From: an uncultured bacterium
GTDB lineage: Bacteria; Cyanobacteriota; Vampirovibrionia; Gastranaerophilales; Gastranaerophilaceae
Length of the DNA stretch: 64,000 nt
NCBI GenBank assembly: GCA_949300485.1
Contig: CASGEL010000010.1
Coordinates: forward strand, 1-64,000
Reading direction: 5' to 3'
Below are positions 16,849 through 25,921 of the stretch, piece after piece. Positions within the stretch are counted from its first letter, which is position 1, and every line of letters begins with the position of its first letter. Under the pieces are notes generated by a model. That model saw nothing but the letters and a program-made list of their open reading frames with translations, did no database searches and had not been told where the DNA came from. Made by a program: the position numbers and the translations under genes.

Positions 16849-17550
16849 CTACTCTTTTCTTGGATCGATAGTTTTAACAGCATCAGCAAATCTACCGTAA
16901 GTTCCAATATTCTTTTCGTAAGCTTCTTTAGGATCAACACCAGCTTTAATAGCATCCATAACTTTTCCTAAGTTAACGAATTTATAACCGATAACTTCAT
17001 CATTTTTGTCTAATCCTAATTCTAAGATATAACCTTCAGTTAATGAAAGATATCTAACGCCTTTTTGTTTAGTTGAGTGAATAGTACCACACATTGAGCA
17101 CAAGCCTTTACCTAAATCTTCAAGGCCAGCACCAACAGGTAAACCGTTTTCAGAGAAAGCTGTTTGAGTTCTGCCGTAAACGATTTGTAAGAATAATTCT
17201 CTCATAGCAACGTTGATAGCATCACAAACAAGGTCTGTATTTAATGCTTCTAATATAGTTTTACCAGGAAGGATTTCACCTGCCATAGCAGCAGAATGAG
17301 TCATACCTGAACATCCGATAGTTTCAACCAAAGCTTCTTGGATAACACCATCTTTTACATTTAATGTTAATTTACAAGTACCTTGCTGAGGTGCACAGCA
17401 GCCGCAGCCATGTGTAAGGCCGGAAATATCTTTAATTTCCTTACATTTTGTCCATTCACCTTCTTGAGGAATCGGAGCAGGTACTCCTTTTACACCGCGT
17501 CTTACGCAGCATTTTTCTTGAATTTCTTGTGAAACTTGTATATTAGTCAT
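16849..17550 (-). CDS. NifU/IscU-like iron-sulfur scaffold-type protein
   Basis: Cytoplasmic protein annotated in many genomes as an iron-sulfur cluster assembly scaffold partner of GGGtGRT proteins. Cys-rich segments include CCVRRGVKGVP near the N-terminus, HGCGCCAPQQGTCKL at about 48-62, an IscU-like GCSGMTHSAAMAGEI near 84 and CSMCGTIHSTK near 152. The GCSG element resembles the first ligand loop of IscU. The 233 residues exceed a plain IscU domain. Ribosome site AAGGGAG. It is the first gene of a two-gene operon. Confidence 0.82.
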   Translation of the reverse strand: MTNIQVSQEIQEKCCVRRGVKGVPAPIPQEGEWTKCKEIKDISGLTHGCGCCAPQQGTCKLTLNVKDGVIQEALVETIGCSGMTHSAAMAGEILPGKTILEALNTDLVCDAINVAMRELFLQIVYGRTQTAFSENGLPVGAGLEDLGKGLCSMCGTIHSTKQKGVRYLSLTEGYILELGLDKNDEVIGYKFVNLGKVMDAIKAGVDPKEAYEKNIGTYGRFADAVKTIDPRKE

Positions 17551-17581
17551 TTTCTACTCCCTTCACCTTATATACACCTAA

Positions 17582-17610
17582 ATTTTAACTTGCTCAAAAT
17601 CTTCCGTCAA
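17582..17610 (-). promoter_or_regulatory. Promoter of the Fe-S scaffold/GGGtGRT operon
   Basis: TTGACG (17610-17605), a 17-base spacer and TAAAAT (17587-17582) on the minus strand. Its -35 box is only 5 bases from the -35 box of the divergent pseudopilin promoter. Confidence 0.65.
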
Positions 17611-17615
17611 GAAGA

Positions 17616-17644
17616 TTGAACTTTTTGCAAAATAATGTTAAAAT
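17616..17644 (+). promoter_or_regulatory. Promoter of the pseudopilin at 17676
   Basis: TTGAAC (17616-17621), 17 bases, and TAAAAT (17639-17644) preceded by TGT as an extended -10. The leader then carries a GAGG ribosome site. Confidence 0.65.
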
Positions 17645-17675
17645 AAATATATAACTTATAATGAGGATTGGTTTT

Positions 17676-18392
17676 ATGATTAAGAGAAAACAAGACGGCT
17701 TCACGCTATCTGAAGTTCTTATAACATTAGCCGTTGTCGGCACTGTTGCGCTATTGGTTTTACCTGGATTGATTAAAGACACAAATAACAAAGCAATGAT
17801 GTCTAACCTGCAAAGTGCAGTTTCAACCTTGAATAATGCAATTCAAAATGAAATAATTACAAAAGGAGCAAGATCTATTGATGATACAGATATAAAATCC
17901 GATCCTGAAACCTTCTTACAAACACTTGATGTAAGCCGAATATCAAAAACAGATACCTTTGCAGATTCATATAAATCAATGGGCGGTACTGCCGTTGCAA
18001 AACCTGCAGTTGCCGCTGCCGCTACATTAAAAAATGGAGTAGCTGTAGGTTTAAGGACATACAATGATCCAAATTCAAGTGCTCATACACTTAACAGTAC
18101 ATCGTGTACCATTGTATACATCGATACTAACGGGAAAAACGCTCCTAATATAGTTGGAGTTGATTTATTTGCTCTAAAACTTACTTGGGCAACTCTAGTC
18201 TTAGAAACATCAGATAAACCTTACCATATGGGAGACCTTGGTGCATTCCCTGGAGGTGCTCTTGGCGACTCAAGATCTAATCCAACCATATCAACAGTAA
18301 AAACTAAATGTGGAATTGGTGATCCTGCATCATGCTACTTCTTGGTAGAAAGAACAAGTTTTGACCCTAATTATATAGAAAACGCAGAATAA
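17676..18392 (+). CDS. Type IV pilin-like / pseudopilin protein
   Basis: Substrate-type protein for a type IV pilus or type II secretion machine. Start at ATG 17676, with GAGG 9 bases upstream, giving the prepilin leader MIKRKQDG, the cleavage and methylation site G/FTLSE, and a hydrophobic helix to about residue 32. The globular part has the loop DTNGKNAPN followed by VGVDLF, which recurs in the other pseudopilins here, and a Cys pair near the end (TKCGIGDPASCY). It is followed after 14 bases by a second pseudopilin. Major or minor status cannot be told. Confidence 0.85.
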   Translation: MIKRKQDGFTLSEVLITLAVVGTVALLVLPGLIKDTNNKAMMSNLQSAVSTLNNAIQNEIITKGARSIDDTDIKSDPETFLQTLDVSRISKTDTFADSYKSMGGTAVAKPAVAAAATLKNGVAVGLRTYNDPNSSAHTLNSTSCTIVYIDTNGKNAPNIVGVDLFALKLTWATLVLETSDKPYHMGDLGAFPGGALGDSRSNPTISTVKTKCGIGDPASCYFLVERTSFDPNYIENAE

Positions 18393-18406
18393 AGGAGTTT
18401 ATAATA

Positions 18407-19093
18407 ATGAAAAATAATAAAAAAGCTTTTACATTGACAGAATTACTAGTAGCACTTGGTATTGTAGGTGCAATTGCAGCATTATCTATACCTAGCCTTA
18501 TGAATTCCATTAACAAAAAAATATATGCAACACAATTAAAAAGCTTTGTAGGGTCAGTACAACAGCTTGCAGTAGATCAGATGTTGACAAACAAAACCAA
18601 AGATTTAGAACTTACAGACTTTAAATCTACAGGCATTCTAACCGCAGGAGGATTTGACGTAGCCAAATCTTGCACCGCTACGGCAAGCACAGACTGCCTA
18701 AAAACAACAGCCTATAAAACAATTGATGACCCATCAAATGCTAATAAATATAGAGTAACTTATGACTCTGTAAAACTTAAAAATGGAGCAGTCGTAATGT
18801 ATAGATACTCTCCATCCGGAACAAAAATTAACGCAGGAACACCTAAAGAAGATTATTCTATTGGAGAATTTTTGATAGATTTAAATGGAGATGAAGCTCC
18901 GAATATATATGGAAGAGATTTCTTCAGCTTCTACATTTCAAAAAGAGGGGTCATCATACCCGAGCCGGGATTTATCGATGTTAAAAACAAAACTTTTGAA
19001 GTCAATGATGCAAGCAAAGCTGAATGTACGGCAGGAAATTATAGCTATTGCTTCGGTTTGGTTATGAATAATGGTTGGGTAATGGACTACTAA
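18407..19093 (+). CDS. Type IV pilin-like / pseudopilin protein
   Basis: Second pseudopilin of a two-gene operon. Leader MKNNKKA is followed by A/FTLTE, so the residue before the cut is Ala rather than the usual Gly. The hydrophobic helix reaches about residue 33. The globular part carries DLNGDEAPNIYGRDFFSF, a Cys pair SCTATASTDC and a second pair ECTAGNYSYC. AAAGGAG precedes the ATG. The operon ends in a perfect 42-base palindrome. Confidence 0.85.
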   Translation: MKNNKKAFTLTELLVALGIVGAIAALSIPSLMNSINKKIYATQLKSFVGSVQQLAVDQMLTNKTKDLELTDFKSTGILTAGGFDVAKSCTATASTDCLKTTAYKTIDDPSNANKYRVTYDSVKLKNGAVVMYRYSPSGTKINAGTPKEDYSIGEFLIDLNGDEAPNIYGRDFFSFYISKRGVIIPEPGFIDVKNKTFEVNDASKAECTAGNYSYCFGLVMNNGWVMDY

Positions 19094-19109
19094 ACTCTAA
19101 AACTTTAAA

Positions 19110-19151
19110 TAAATAGAAAAGGCATCTTTATAAAGATGCCTTTTCTATTTA
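19110..19151. terminator. Bidirectional terminator, perfect 42-base palindrome
   Basis: Two perfect 21-base arms (19110-19130 and 19131-19151) include a GC-rich core and A/T outer tracts. It lies between convergent genes and should stop transcription from both sides. Confidence 0.8.
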
Positions 19152-19172
19152 TCATTATGATTACTTTTAAGT

Positions 19173-19415
19173 TTAAACCTCTATAAATAAGCGTCTTCCA
19201 ACAATATTTTGTTTTCCATTATAATATCCAGCAAAATATCCGCCTTTAACCGGTTTATTTTGAGCGTAATACTGATTATACCTGTTCCCATTGTAATTTA
19301 CAAACGGATTATTACTGTATGGGTTATTGCTTTGAGTTTGACGTACAACAGGAGATGTTGTATTTATACTTGGGGATTGAAATACATTAGATAAAAAATT
19401 AACTAAACTTGCCAT
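19173..19415 (-). CDS. Small Asn/Tyr-rich protein, 80 residues
   Basis: No recognised family. The N-terminus MASLVNFLSNVFQS is an amphipathic helix. The middle is Asn/Tyr/Pro/Ser-rich (SNNPYSNNPFVNYNGNRYNQ) and the end is basic with YFAGYYNGKQNIVGRRLF. There is no signal peptide. The low-complexity Tyr/Asn/Pro tail resembles the tails of the glycine-zipper proteins at 4865 and 5833, which may be compositional only. An AAAGG site lies 11 bases before the ATG. Confidence 0.5.
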   Translation of the reverse strand: MASLVNFLSNVFQSPSINTTSPVVRQTQSNNPYSNNPFVNYNGNRYNQYYAQNKPVKGGYFAGYYNGKQNIVGRRLFIEV

Positions 19416-19570
19416 TTAAACGCTAACCTTTCTATTTTTGGTGCCAGAATTATAAACTTATACTACTACGCTATAATCTGTTTAATTAAAAATTTTATTT
19501 TGTCATAATTATAACATAATTTTTAAAATTTGCTTAAAATAAATTAACAAAAATCATCTGTTTTATGTAG

Positions 19571-19576
19571 TATAAT
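19571..19576 (+). promoter_or_regulatory. -10 box 6 bases before the ATG at 19583
   Basis: TATAAT is followed by TTTTTT and the ATG. There is no ribosome site, so a leaderless mRNA is likely. The -35 region has no clear box. Confidence 0.5.
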
Positions 19577-19582
19577 TTTTTT

Positions 19583-20827
19583 ATGAAAAATGGAATGAAT
19601 ATACTTATTATAGGTAATAATGCCGCAGCATCAGCGCTGTGTAAAAAATTATATCAAGATAAAAATATTGGTAAAATCTACATAGCACCAGGTTGTAATA
19701 TAAATTCTGAAAAATATATAAGTGTTGATATCAGAGAAGAAGATTCAACCGGCTTATTAAAATTTGCAATAGAAAACAATATAGATTTAACAATCCCGAT
19801 ATCTTTTAAAGCTCTGAAAAATGATATCGTTTCATTTTTCCTAACAAACGATCAAAGAATATTTGGGCCATGCAAAGATTCTTGTAACATAGCTACAAAT
19901 AACACAGTATGCAAAAAGTTTTTATACAAAATTCATGCACAAACTTCTAAATTCGGAATCTTTGATAAAATGCAACAGGCTGAAGAATTTTTAAAAACAG
20001 CAAATTTCCCGGTAACAATAAAATGCTCAGAACATCCAAATACTGAAGATATGCTTGTTTGTCCAACTATGACTATAGCTAGAGATTTTTTGGATAATTT
20101 ATTTTCTAAAAATGAAACAAATGTCCTAATTGAAGAATTTACTTTCGGACACAACTTTACAATTTACTATATCACAGATGGATACAGTGCTCTCCCGATA
20201 TCTACAGTTGCTAACTATAAATTTATGGAAAACGGAGATGGTGGAATTTATACAAACGGAATTGGGTGTTATACTCCTGATTATAAAATTTCCAAAACGG
20301 TCTTGGCTAGAGTTGAAAATATAGTTAAAAATACACTAAAAACACTTGATAAAAAAGGAACACCTTATATTGGAATTCTTGGGGTTGAGTGTACAATAAC
20401 CGGTGAAGATAAATTTTATGTTAATGAATTTAAACCATTCCTTCAGAATCACGATGCAGCTGCGGTTTTAAATTCAATTGACGATGATTTAGTAAAAATT
20501 TTTACAGCTTGCATTGAAGGATTATTTGCAGATGAATACGAAGAAATCATACAAAATAATCTAAACTCTATATCAGCATTAGTTTATTCAAGACAAAATA
20601 ATAAAATTATCACAGGATTTGAAAACATTGATGATATGGGAAATATTGATTTTATAAATATTCAAAAAACCTCAGATGAAAAATACCTTACAATAAAAGG
20701 AAATTCTTTTGTTATTACTCGCAGCGCTTCTACCTTAAACAGAGCAAAAAATTACCTGTATGAAGATCTTAATCAAATTCATTTTGACGGGATGAAATTT
20801 CGCAAAGACATCGGAGGAGTAAAGTAA
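19583..20827 (+). CDS. Divergent PurD-like ATP-grasp protein
   Basis: Resembles phosphoribosylamine-glycine ligase (PurD), an ATP-grasp enzyme of purine synthesis. Matching features are the N-terminal MNILIIGNNAAASAL, IYIAPGCN, IFGPCKDSC, an EEFTFGHNFTIYYITDG strand pair and a NGIGCYTPD stretch in place of the TGGMG loop. The ATP-grasp metal segment, usually FN-R-FGDPE, reads FKPFLQNHDAAAV, so Arg, Gly-Asp and Glu ligands are altered. It may be a diverged PurD or a paralogue with another carboxylate-amine substrate. The gene is monocistronic with a probable leaderless mRNA. Confidence 0.65.
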   Translation: MKNGMNILIIGNNAAASALCKKLYQDKNIGKIYIAPGCNINSEKYISVDIREEDSTGLLKFAIENNIDLTIPISFKALKNDIVSFFLTNDQRIFGPCKDSCNIATNNTVCKKFLYKIHAQTSKFGIFDKMQQAEEFLKTANFPVTIKCSEHPNTEDMLVCPTMTIARDFLDNLFSKNETNVLIEEFTFGHNFTIYYITDGYSALPISTVANYKFMENGDGGIYTNGIGCYTPDYKISKTVLARVENIVKNTLKTLDKKGTPYIGILGVECTITGEDKFYVNEFKPFLQNHDAAAVLNSIDDDLVKIFTACIEGLFADEYEEIIQNNLNSISALVYSRQNNKIITGFENIDDMGNIDFINIQKTSDEKYLTIKGNSFVITRSASTLNRAKNYLYEDLNQIHFDGMKFRKDIGGVK

Positions 20828-20951
20828 GAGGAACATCTATTTTGACTTTTAGTATTTCTATTTAAAACATTAATATTTTATAAATTTACCGAAATCAAAC
20901 TAAGTAACAAAGAGATGTTGAATTTTATTAATTTATCATTAGATAAATTGT

Positions 20952-22022
20952 ATGGCGTTTAATAATCTAAAAAATTATTATGAAATTTTAGGAGTCTCAA
21001 CAGAGTCTACATCTGCTGAAATAAAATCTGCTTACAGAAAATTAGCAAGAAAATATCACCCTGATATTAATAAAAGCCCTGATGCTATTGAAAAATTCAA
21101 AGATATAACTGAAGCCTATGAAACATTATCTGATTCTCAAAAAAGAGAACAATATAATATATTAAAAGGCTTTTTTAAAAATGAACAAACAAATACCTCT
21201 TCTCAAAAAGCCGAAGAAGAATACAGAAATAACAAATCAAAATCTGCAAATTATTCTACCGATACAAATAACTCGAGACCACAAAAAACTAATTTAAAAG
21301 ATAAAAAGAAAAATACGAGTTCAATATTTAAAATTTTTAAATACTGGACTGCAAAAATCAAAAAAAATAAAAAAGAAAAAGAAAATAAAAGACCTCAAAA
21401 GGGTGAAACAATTACAACTGAGGTCACAATAACTCCTGAAGAAGTAATTACAGGGAGTAAAAGAATTATACATGTTTTGACAACCCAAACATGCCCGACA
21501 TGCCTTGGACATAAATTTATCAATGGAGGTAAATGTTCCAAATGCAGCGGCACCGGAGAAGTTTCAAAACGTAAAAAAATTACAGTGACTATTCCTAAAG
21601 GGATAAAAGATGGTGCAAAATTAAGGTTAAAAAATGAAGGCGGAGCTGGAAAAAATGGCGGTCAGAACGGAGATTTGTATATAAATATTAAAGTCGAAAC
21701 AAAAACAAAAATAAATTTTGATAAATTAAATATTTACTATAATGTTCCAATAACAGCATTTGAAGCTGCACTCGGAGAAGAAATAAAAATTCCGACATTT
21801 GATGGAACAATCAAATTGAAACTTCCGCCAAATACTTCCTCAGGCCAAAAATTTAGAATTGCAAAACAAGGAATCAAAAAAAACGGAAAAATCGGCGACT
21901 TAATTATTACTGTAAGTATTGAATTTTCTCATGATTTGTCAGAAGATGAAATTAAGCTTTACAAAAAGCTTAAAAATTTATCCACAGATGATATGAGAAA
22001 GAATTTGATGAATGAAAACTAA
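20952..22022 (+). CDS. DnaJ-like J-domain co-chaperone
   Basis: Co-chaperone that would stimulate DnaK ATPase. The J-domain covers residues 6-70 with HPD at 36-38. The Gly/Phe linker is missing; instead residues 75-150 are Lys/Asn/Ser-rich. The zinc region keeps only two of the four CxxCxGxG repeats (181-188 and 195-202), one of them degenerate (CPTCLGHK). The C-terminal substrate-binding region follows ([26 protein letters not shown]). It lies between a canonical DnaJ and a CbpA type. Its end overlaps queE by 11 bases. The ATG lacks a ribosome site and TAGATA stands 6 bases before it. Confidence 0.85.
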   Translation: MAFNNLKNYYEILGVSTESTSAEIKSAYRKLARKYHPDINKSPDAIEKFKDITEAYETLSDSQKREQYNILKGFFKNEQTNTSSQKAEEEYRNNKSKSANYSTDTNNSRPQKTNLKDKKKNTSSIFKIFKYWTAKIKKNKKEKENKRPQKGETITTEVTITPEEVITGSKRIIHVLTTQTCPTCLGHKFINGGKCSKCSGTGEVSKRKKITVTIPKGIKDGAKLRLKNEGGAGKNGGQNGDLYINIKVETKTKINFDKLNIYYNVPITAFEAALGEEIKIPTFDGTIKLKLPPNTSSGQKFRIAKQGIKKNGKIGDLIITVSIEFSHDLSEDEIKLYKKLKNLSTDDMRKNLMNEN

Positions 22023-22683
22023 AATAAATGAAATCTTTTCTTCAATTCAAGGAGAAGGGCCGGTTGTAGGCTATAAACAATTATTTATAAGATTTTGCGG
22101 ATGCAATTTAAATTGCACGTATTGCGATACAGCATTTCAAACAGGTAAAGAATTCACCCCTCTTGAACTTGCTGAAAAAATCACAACAGAATATGATTTA
22201 AATACGTTTCATTCAATTTCGCTAACGGGAGGCGAACCTCTGCTTTCTATCGAATTTTTAAAAGAATTTTTACCAATTATCCAGAAAAAAACAAAAATAT
22301 ACCTTGAAACAAATGCAACTCTTCCTGATAATCTTAAGCAGATAAAAAACTATATTGATATTATCTCCGCTGATATAAAACTTGAATCTGCATCAGGGAA
22401 AAATACATTCAATCAACATTCCGAATTTTTTAAACAATGTAGCGGGATATACACCTTTGCAAAAATTGTTTTTAATGGAAATATCACAGATGAAGAAATC
22501 ATGGATTGTACAAAGTTAGGTAAAAAATATAATCTTGAGCTTATTTTGCAACCTGAAATGGGAAAAAATAACCAGATGATGATAAGTTCCGATTTCTGTA
22601 ATAATATTCTCAGAAAATTCACAGAACTTTATCCAAACACCCGATTAATTCCACAAATTCATAAATTTATTGATGTGAGGTAG
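22012..22683 (+). CDS. queE: 7-carboxy-7-deazaguanine synthase
   Basis: Radical SAM enzyme of queuosine/7-deazapurine synthesis, converting carboxytetrahydropterin to carboxydeazaguanine. The iron-sulfur motif has Cys at 31, 35 and 38 (CNLNCTYC). The N-terminal [10 protein letters not shown] and the [12 protein letters not shown]-binding motif are typical. The length of 223 fits. It overlaps the dnaJ-like gene, so it is coupled to it. Other queuosine genes are not in the window. Its last 17 bases overlap the convergent TPR gene. Confidence 0.92.
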   Translation: MKTKINEIFSSIQGEGPVVGYKQLFIRFCGCNLNCTYCDTAFQTGKEFTPLELAEKITTEYDLNTFHSISLTGGEPLLSIEFLKEFLPIIQKKTKIYLETNATLPDNLKQIKNYIDIISADIKLESASGKNTFNQHSEFFKQCSGIYTFAKIVFNGNITDEEIMDCTKLGKKYNLELILQPEMGKNNQMMISSDFCNNILRKFTELYPNTRLIPQIHKFIDVR

Positions 22684-23356
22684 ATAAACTCTTCATTATC
22701 TCAGCTTTTGCCTCATCCGTATTACACATGGCCCATTTAATACTACTTCTAAGCAACATATTTTCAGTATTATCTGGTCTGATTTTAACAGCTTTATCAT
22801 ATAGACTAAGGATATTTTTTAACTCCTGACTATTATTAAGTCTGTTGTAATATCCCTTATCATTCTGACATGCCTGAACATGTCTATCTCTATCACTGAC
22901 ATAAATCTGATTCTTTTTCCTAAAAATATTATATTTGACATCCGCTAAATTAACATATGCAATATCATTTGTAGGATCCAAATTGATTGCTTTATTCAAA
23001 TCTTTTATAGACATTTCATCAGTCGGAGCGTAATACGAGCGTAATATATATAACTGGGATTCTCTTGGATATTTGGCAACATATTTACTGATTTTACTAT
23101 AAGCTTCTTGACGAGCTTCTTCATGGTTTGGAAGTTTTGAACCTGTCCATCGATTAGCCGCAGCTGGAATTTTTAACACCTCATCTAAGACTGCATCTAA
23201 ATTTTGAAAAGACTTATATTCATATGTTAAACTTGTATCGGGAGTAATCCTGCTAAGCTGATACTTTCGATATTCACTATTACCGCCAGCAAATACTACC
23301 GAAGACACTAGCCCACCAATAAGAATAACAGCAGCTATTAAAAAACATTTTTTCAT
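22667..23356 (-). CDS. Exported TPR-like protein
   Basis: A signal peptide (1-23, ending VVFAGG) is followed by a short region of unknown kind and TPR-type helix pairs: AINLDPTNDIAYVNLADVKY and ILSLYDKAVKIRPDNTENML. Predicted periplasmic or surface scaffold protein. The ribosome site AAAGGAAAA precedes the ATG. It lies downstream of another exported TPR protein with 39 bases between, so the two form an operon. Its 3' end overlaps queE on the other strand. Confidence 0.7.
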   Translation of the reverse strand: MKKCFLIAAVILIGGLVSSVVFAGGNSEYRKYQLSRITPDTSLTYEYKSFQNLDAVLDEVLKIPAAANRWTGSKLPNHEEARQEAYSKISKYVAKYPRESQLYILRSYYAPTDEMSIKDLNKAINLDPTNDIAYVNLADVKYNIFRKKNQIYVSDRDRHVQACQNDKGYYNRLNNSQELKNILSLYDKAVKIRPDNTENMLLRSSIKWAMCNTDEAKAEIMKSLSTSHQ

Positions 23357-23395
23357 ACAAATTTTCCTTTCACATAAAATATAAAACAGTATTTA

Positions 23396-23911
23396 CTATT
23401 TCTCTTCTTTTGTTTCCGCATCAAATAATTTATTTGCCATATCCAAATCATCATTAGCACCTTTTAAATCGCCAAGAGCAATTTTTACACAAGCTCTCAT
23501 TGAATAAGCAGAGCTGTCTTTAGGGTCTAATTTTATTGCTTGATTGAAATCATTCATCGCTCCTTCGGTATCATCTAAATAAGATTTGGAAATTCCACGC
23601 ATAACATACAAACTTGCAAGCTTTGGATTTAACTCAATAGCCTTATCAAAATCCTTAACAGCAATTTCATGATTGCCTAAATTACTTTCGATAGCACCTT
23701 TCCAATAATACAATTCATAATCATTAGGATAATTTTGCATAGCTGTATTACATTTTTCCAAGGCTTCATCATATTTTTTAGAATTTGCTAATGTCCCTAT
23801 TTCTGTAACCACATTAATTTTTGAAGTGTTATCACCTTGAGAATAAGCCACCACATTTGAACTCAAAAACACTCCTATAACCAACCCTGCCGTTATTAAA
23901 AATTTCTTCAC
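23396..23911 (-). CDS. Exported TPR protein
   Basis: I start at GTG 23911, which has AGGAG 8 bases upstream and begins VKKFLITAGLVIGVFLSSN, a signal peptide. About three TPR units follow: ALEKCNTAMQNYPNDYELYY, AVKDFDKAIELNPKLASLYV and AMNDFNQAIKLDPKDSSAYS. Such proteins scaffold envelope complexes. First gene of a two-gene operon with the TPR gene at 22667. Confidence 0.75.
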   Translation of the reverse strand: MKKFLITAGLVIGVFLSSNVVAYSQGDNTSKINVVTEIGTLANSKKYDEALEKCNTAMQNYPNDYELYYWKGAIESNLGNHEIAVKDFDKAIELNPKLASLYVMRGISKSYLDDTEGAMNDFNQAIKLDPKDSSAYSMRACVKIALGDLKGANDDLDMANKLFDAETKEEK

Positions 23912-24054
23912 TTTTACTGCTCCTAAAATATCAATAAACAAATTTAATTATAACATATTCTTTATATAAAAACTATCCATACATAAAAATTTATTAATTG
24001 CCAAGGCGAGTTATTTATAGTAAACTGTAATAAATACGAGATTGGAAGGTAATT

Positions 24055-24621
24055 ATGGCTATAAGAAGAGTTTTAAAATACGGTGAAAAATCTTTAAGAG
24101 AACCCTCAAAAGAAGTTCATAAAGTGTCAAAAAAAATTACAGACTTAGTGAGAGATCTTTTAGATACAATGTATGCACAAAACGGTGTTGGACTTGCAGC
24201 GCCTCAAATAGGTGAAAATGTAAGAGTTTTTGTCATTGACGTTGCAACAAATAATGAACCGCTAAACCCAATTGTGTTTATAAATCCTAAAATCATCAAA
24301 AAAAGCGGTGCCGTAAAAAGTAATGAAGGCTGCCTGAGTTTTCCTGAAGCTTATACGGATGTAAAACGCTATAAAAATATTATGGTAAAAGCCCTAAATG
24401 AACATGGCAAACCTTTTGTTATGGAAGCTAAAGACGGATCATTGCTTGCCAGAGCAATTCAACATGAGAATGACCATCTAGATGGTATTTTATTTATTGA
24501 CCATTGTATTAACAGATTTGAAACAGAAGAAATTCTCAAAAAACATAATCTACCTAATCTTAACCCTGATTTACTGATTGATGAAAAAGAATTAGAGGAA
24601 GAAATAGCAAATAATGATTAA
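24055..24621 (+). CDS. def: Peptide deformylase
   Basis: Removes the formyl group from nascent N-terminal formylmethionine. All three motifs are present: GVGLAAPQIG (44-53), EGCLS with metal ligand Cys93, and the zinc/iron HExxH at 137-141 (QHENDHLDG). The length of 188 fits. The ribosome site GGAAGG is good. It overlaps fmt by 8 bases in the classical def-fmt order. Confidence 0.96.
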   Translation: MAIRRVLKYGEKSLREPSKEVHKVSKKITDLVRDLLDTMYAQNGVGLAAPQIGENVRVFVIDVATNNEPLNPIVFINPKIIKKSGAVKSNEGCLSFPEAYTDVKRYKNIMVKALNEHGKPFVMEAKDGSLLARAIQHENDHLDGILFIDHCINRFETEEILKKHNLPNLNPDLLIDEKELEEEIANND

Positions 24622-25522
24622 GATTGTATTTTTTGGAACCCCTGATATTGGTTTAAAATCTTTAGAGCACTTATATAATTCTGACAAAATTGAGGTCGCA
24701 GCAGTTGTAACGCAACCTGATAAACCGGCCGGCAGAGGACATAAATTACAAATGTCACCTATAAAAAAATTTGCCATCGAAAAAAATATTCCGGTATTAC
24801 AGCCAAAATCAATACGAAAAGAACCGGAAATACAAAAAGAATTAAAAAAATTAGAACCTGACTTTTTTGTAACATTTGCTTTCGGGCAGATTTTATCTCA
24901 AGAAGTTTTGGATATTCCAAAATATGAAACAATAAATCTTCATGCCTCATTATTACCTAAATACAGAGGTGCAAATCCTATTCAGCGAGCAATTATTAAC
25001 GGAGATAAAGAAACAGGCATATGTACAATGATTACCGAACTTGGTTTAGATTGCGGAGATATATGCCAAAAATTAGTTATTCCTATATCAGATACAATGA
25101 ATTGTGAACAATTATGGAAAGAAATTGCCCAAAAATCTCCGCAAATGATTGAAGAAACACTTATCGGATTGAAAAACGGAACTCTAAACCCACAAAAACA
25201 ATGTGAAGACGGATTATGTATGGCAAATAAACTTACAAAAGAAGAATGCCAAATTGACTGGTCAAAATCTAACATTGAAATTCATAATTTAGTAAGAGGT
25301 ATCTGCAGGTGTCCAAGTGCATATTTTTATTACAACGAAAAAATGATTAAAATCATAGAAGCAAAACCCATAGATGGAACCGCAGAATTAGGGCAAATTA
25401 CAGCATCCAAAGAAGGTCTTGATATAGGCTGCGGCAAAGGATTGTTAAGACTAATAACAGTAAAACCTGAAGGAAAAGGCGAAATGGCTGCAAAAGATTG
25501 GTATAACGGAGTGAAAAAATAA
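24614..25522 (+). CDS. fmt: Methionyl-tRNA formyltransferase
   Basis: Formylates initiator Met-tRNA using 10-formyltetrahydrofolate. The N-terminal IVFFGTPDIG, the catalytic region NLHASLLPKYRGANPIQRAI, and the GDICQKL segment are typical; the C-terminal OB-like domain begins around residue 205 (KEECQIDWSKS). The 302 residues match the family. It is coupled to def by overlap and followed by aroH after 2 bases. Confidence 0.96.
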   Translation: MIKIVFFGTPDIGLKSLEHLYNSDKIEVAAVVTQPDKPAGRGHKLQMSPIKKFAIEKNIPVLQPKSIRKEPEIQKELKKLEPDFFVTFAFGQILSQEVLDIPKYETINLHASLLPKYRGANPIQRAIINGDKETGICTMITELGLDCGDICQKLVIPISDTMNCEQLWKEIAQKSPQMIEETLIGLKNGTLNPQKQCEDGLCMANKLTKEECQIDWSKSNIEIHNLVRGICRCPSAYFYYNEKMIKIIEAKPIDGTAELGQITASKEGLDIGCGKGLLRLITVKPEGKGEMAAKDWYNGVKK

Positions 25523-25524
25523 TT

Positions 25525-25878
25525 ATGGGAACAAAAGGTATTAGAGGCGCAATTACTGTTGATTATAATTCTGAGGGGGACATTAAAAGTGCTACATTAG
25601 AATTATTAAACGAAATGATTGCTAAAAATAATATCTCTACAGAAAAAATTTCACACGTTATTTTCACAACAACAGATGATTTAAATGCAGCATTTCCTGC
25701 AAAATTTGCAAGGATTGATTTAGGCTGGGATAAAGTTGCAATGATGTGTTTCCACGAACTTGATGTTCCAAACGCTTTAAAAATGTGTTTAAGAGTTCTT
25801 GTTGTGACCAATTGTGAAGATGATTTTGAACCGCAATTTGTATATTTAAAAGGGGCATCTGCTTTAAGAAAAAATTAA
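25525..25878 (+). CDS. aroH: Chorismate mutase, AroH type
   Basis: Converts chorismate to prephenate in Phe/Tyr synthesis. It is the monofunctional trimeric alpha/beta AroH form. The N-terminal GIRGAITVD provides the conserved Arg, followed by FTTTDDLNAAFPAKFAR, GW and LRVLVV with a second active-site Arg and YLKGASALR at the end. The 117 residues are the normal length. It forms an operon with def and fmt with almost no gap, an unusual companion. Confidence 0.92.
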   Translation: MGTKGIRGAITVDYNSEGDIKSATLELLNEMIAKNNISTEKISHVIFTTTDDLNAAFPAKFARIDLGWDKVAMMCFHELDVPNALKMCLRVLVVTNCEDDFEPQFVYLKGASALRKN

Positions 25879-25921
25879 ATACAAATACAAGCTGTAATAT
25901 TAAGTAAAAGGAACATTTTGA

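Noticed and set aside
19209-19394. 61-residue plus-strand frame opposite the Asn/Tyr-rich small gene
   Set aside because: No ribosome site; complementary to a frame with one.
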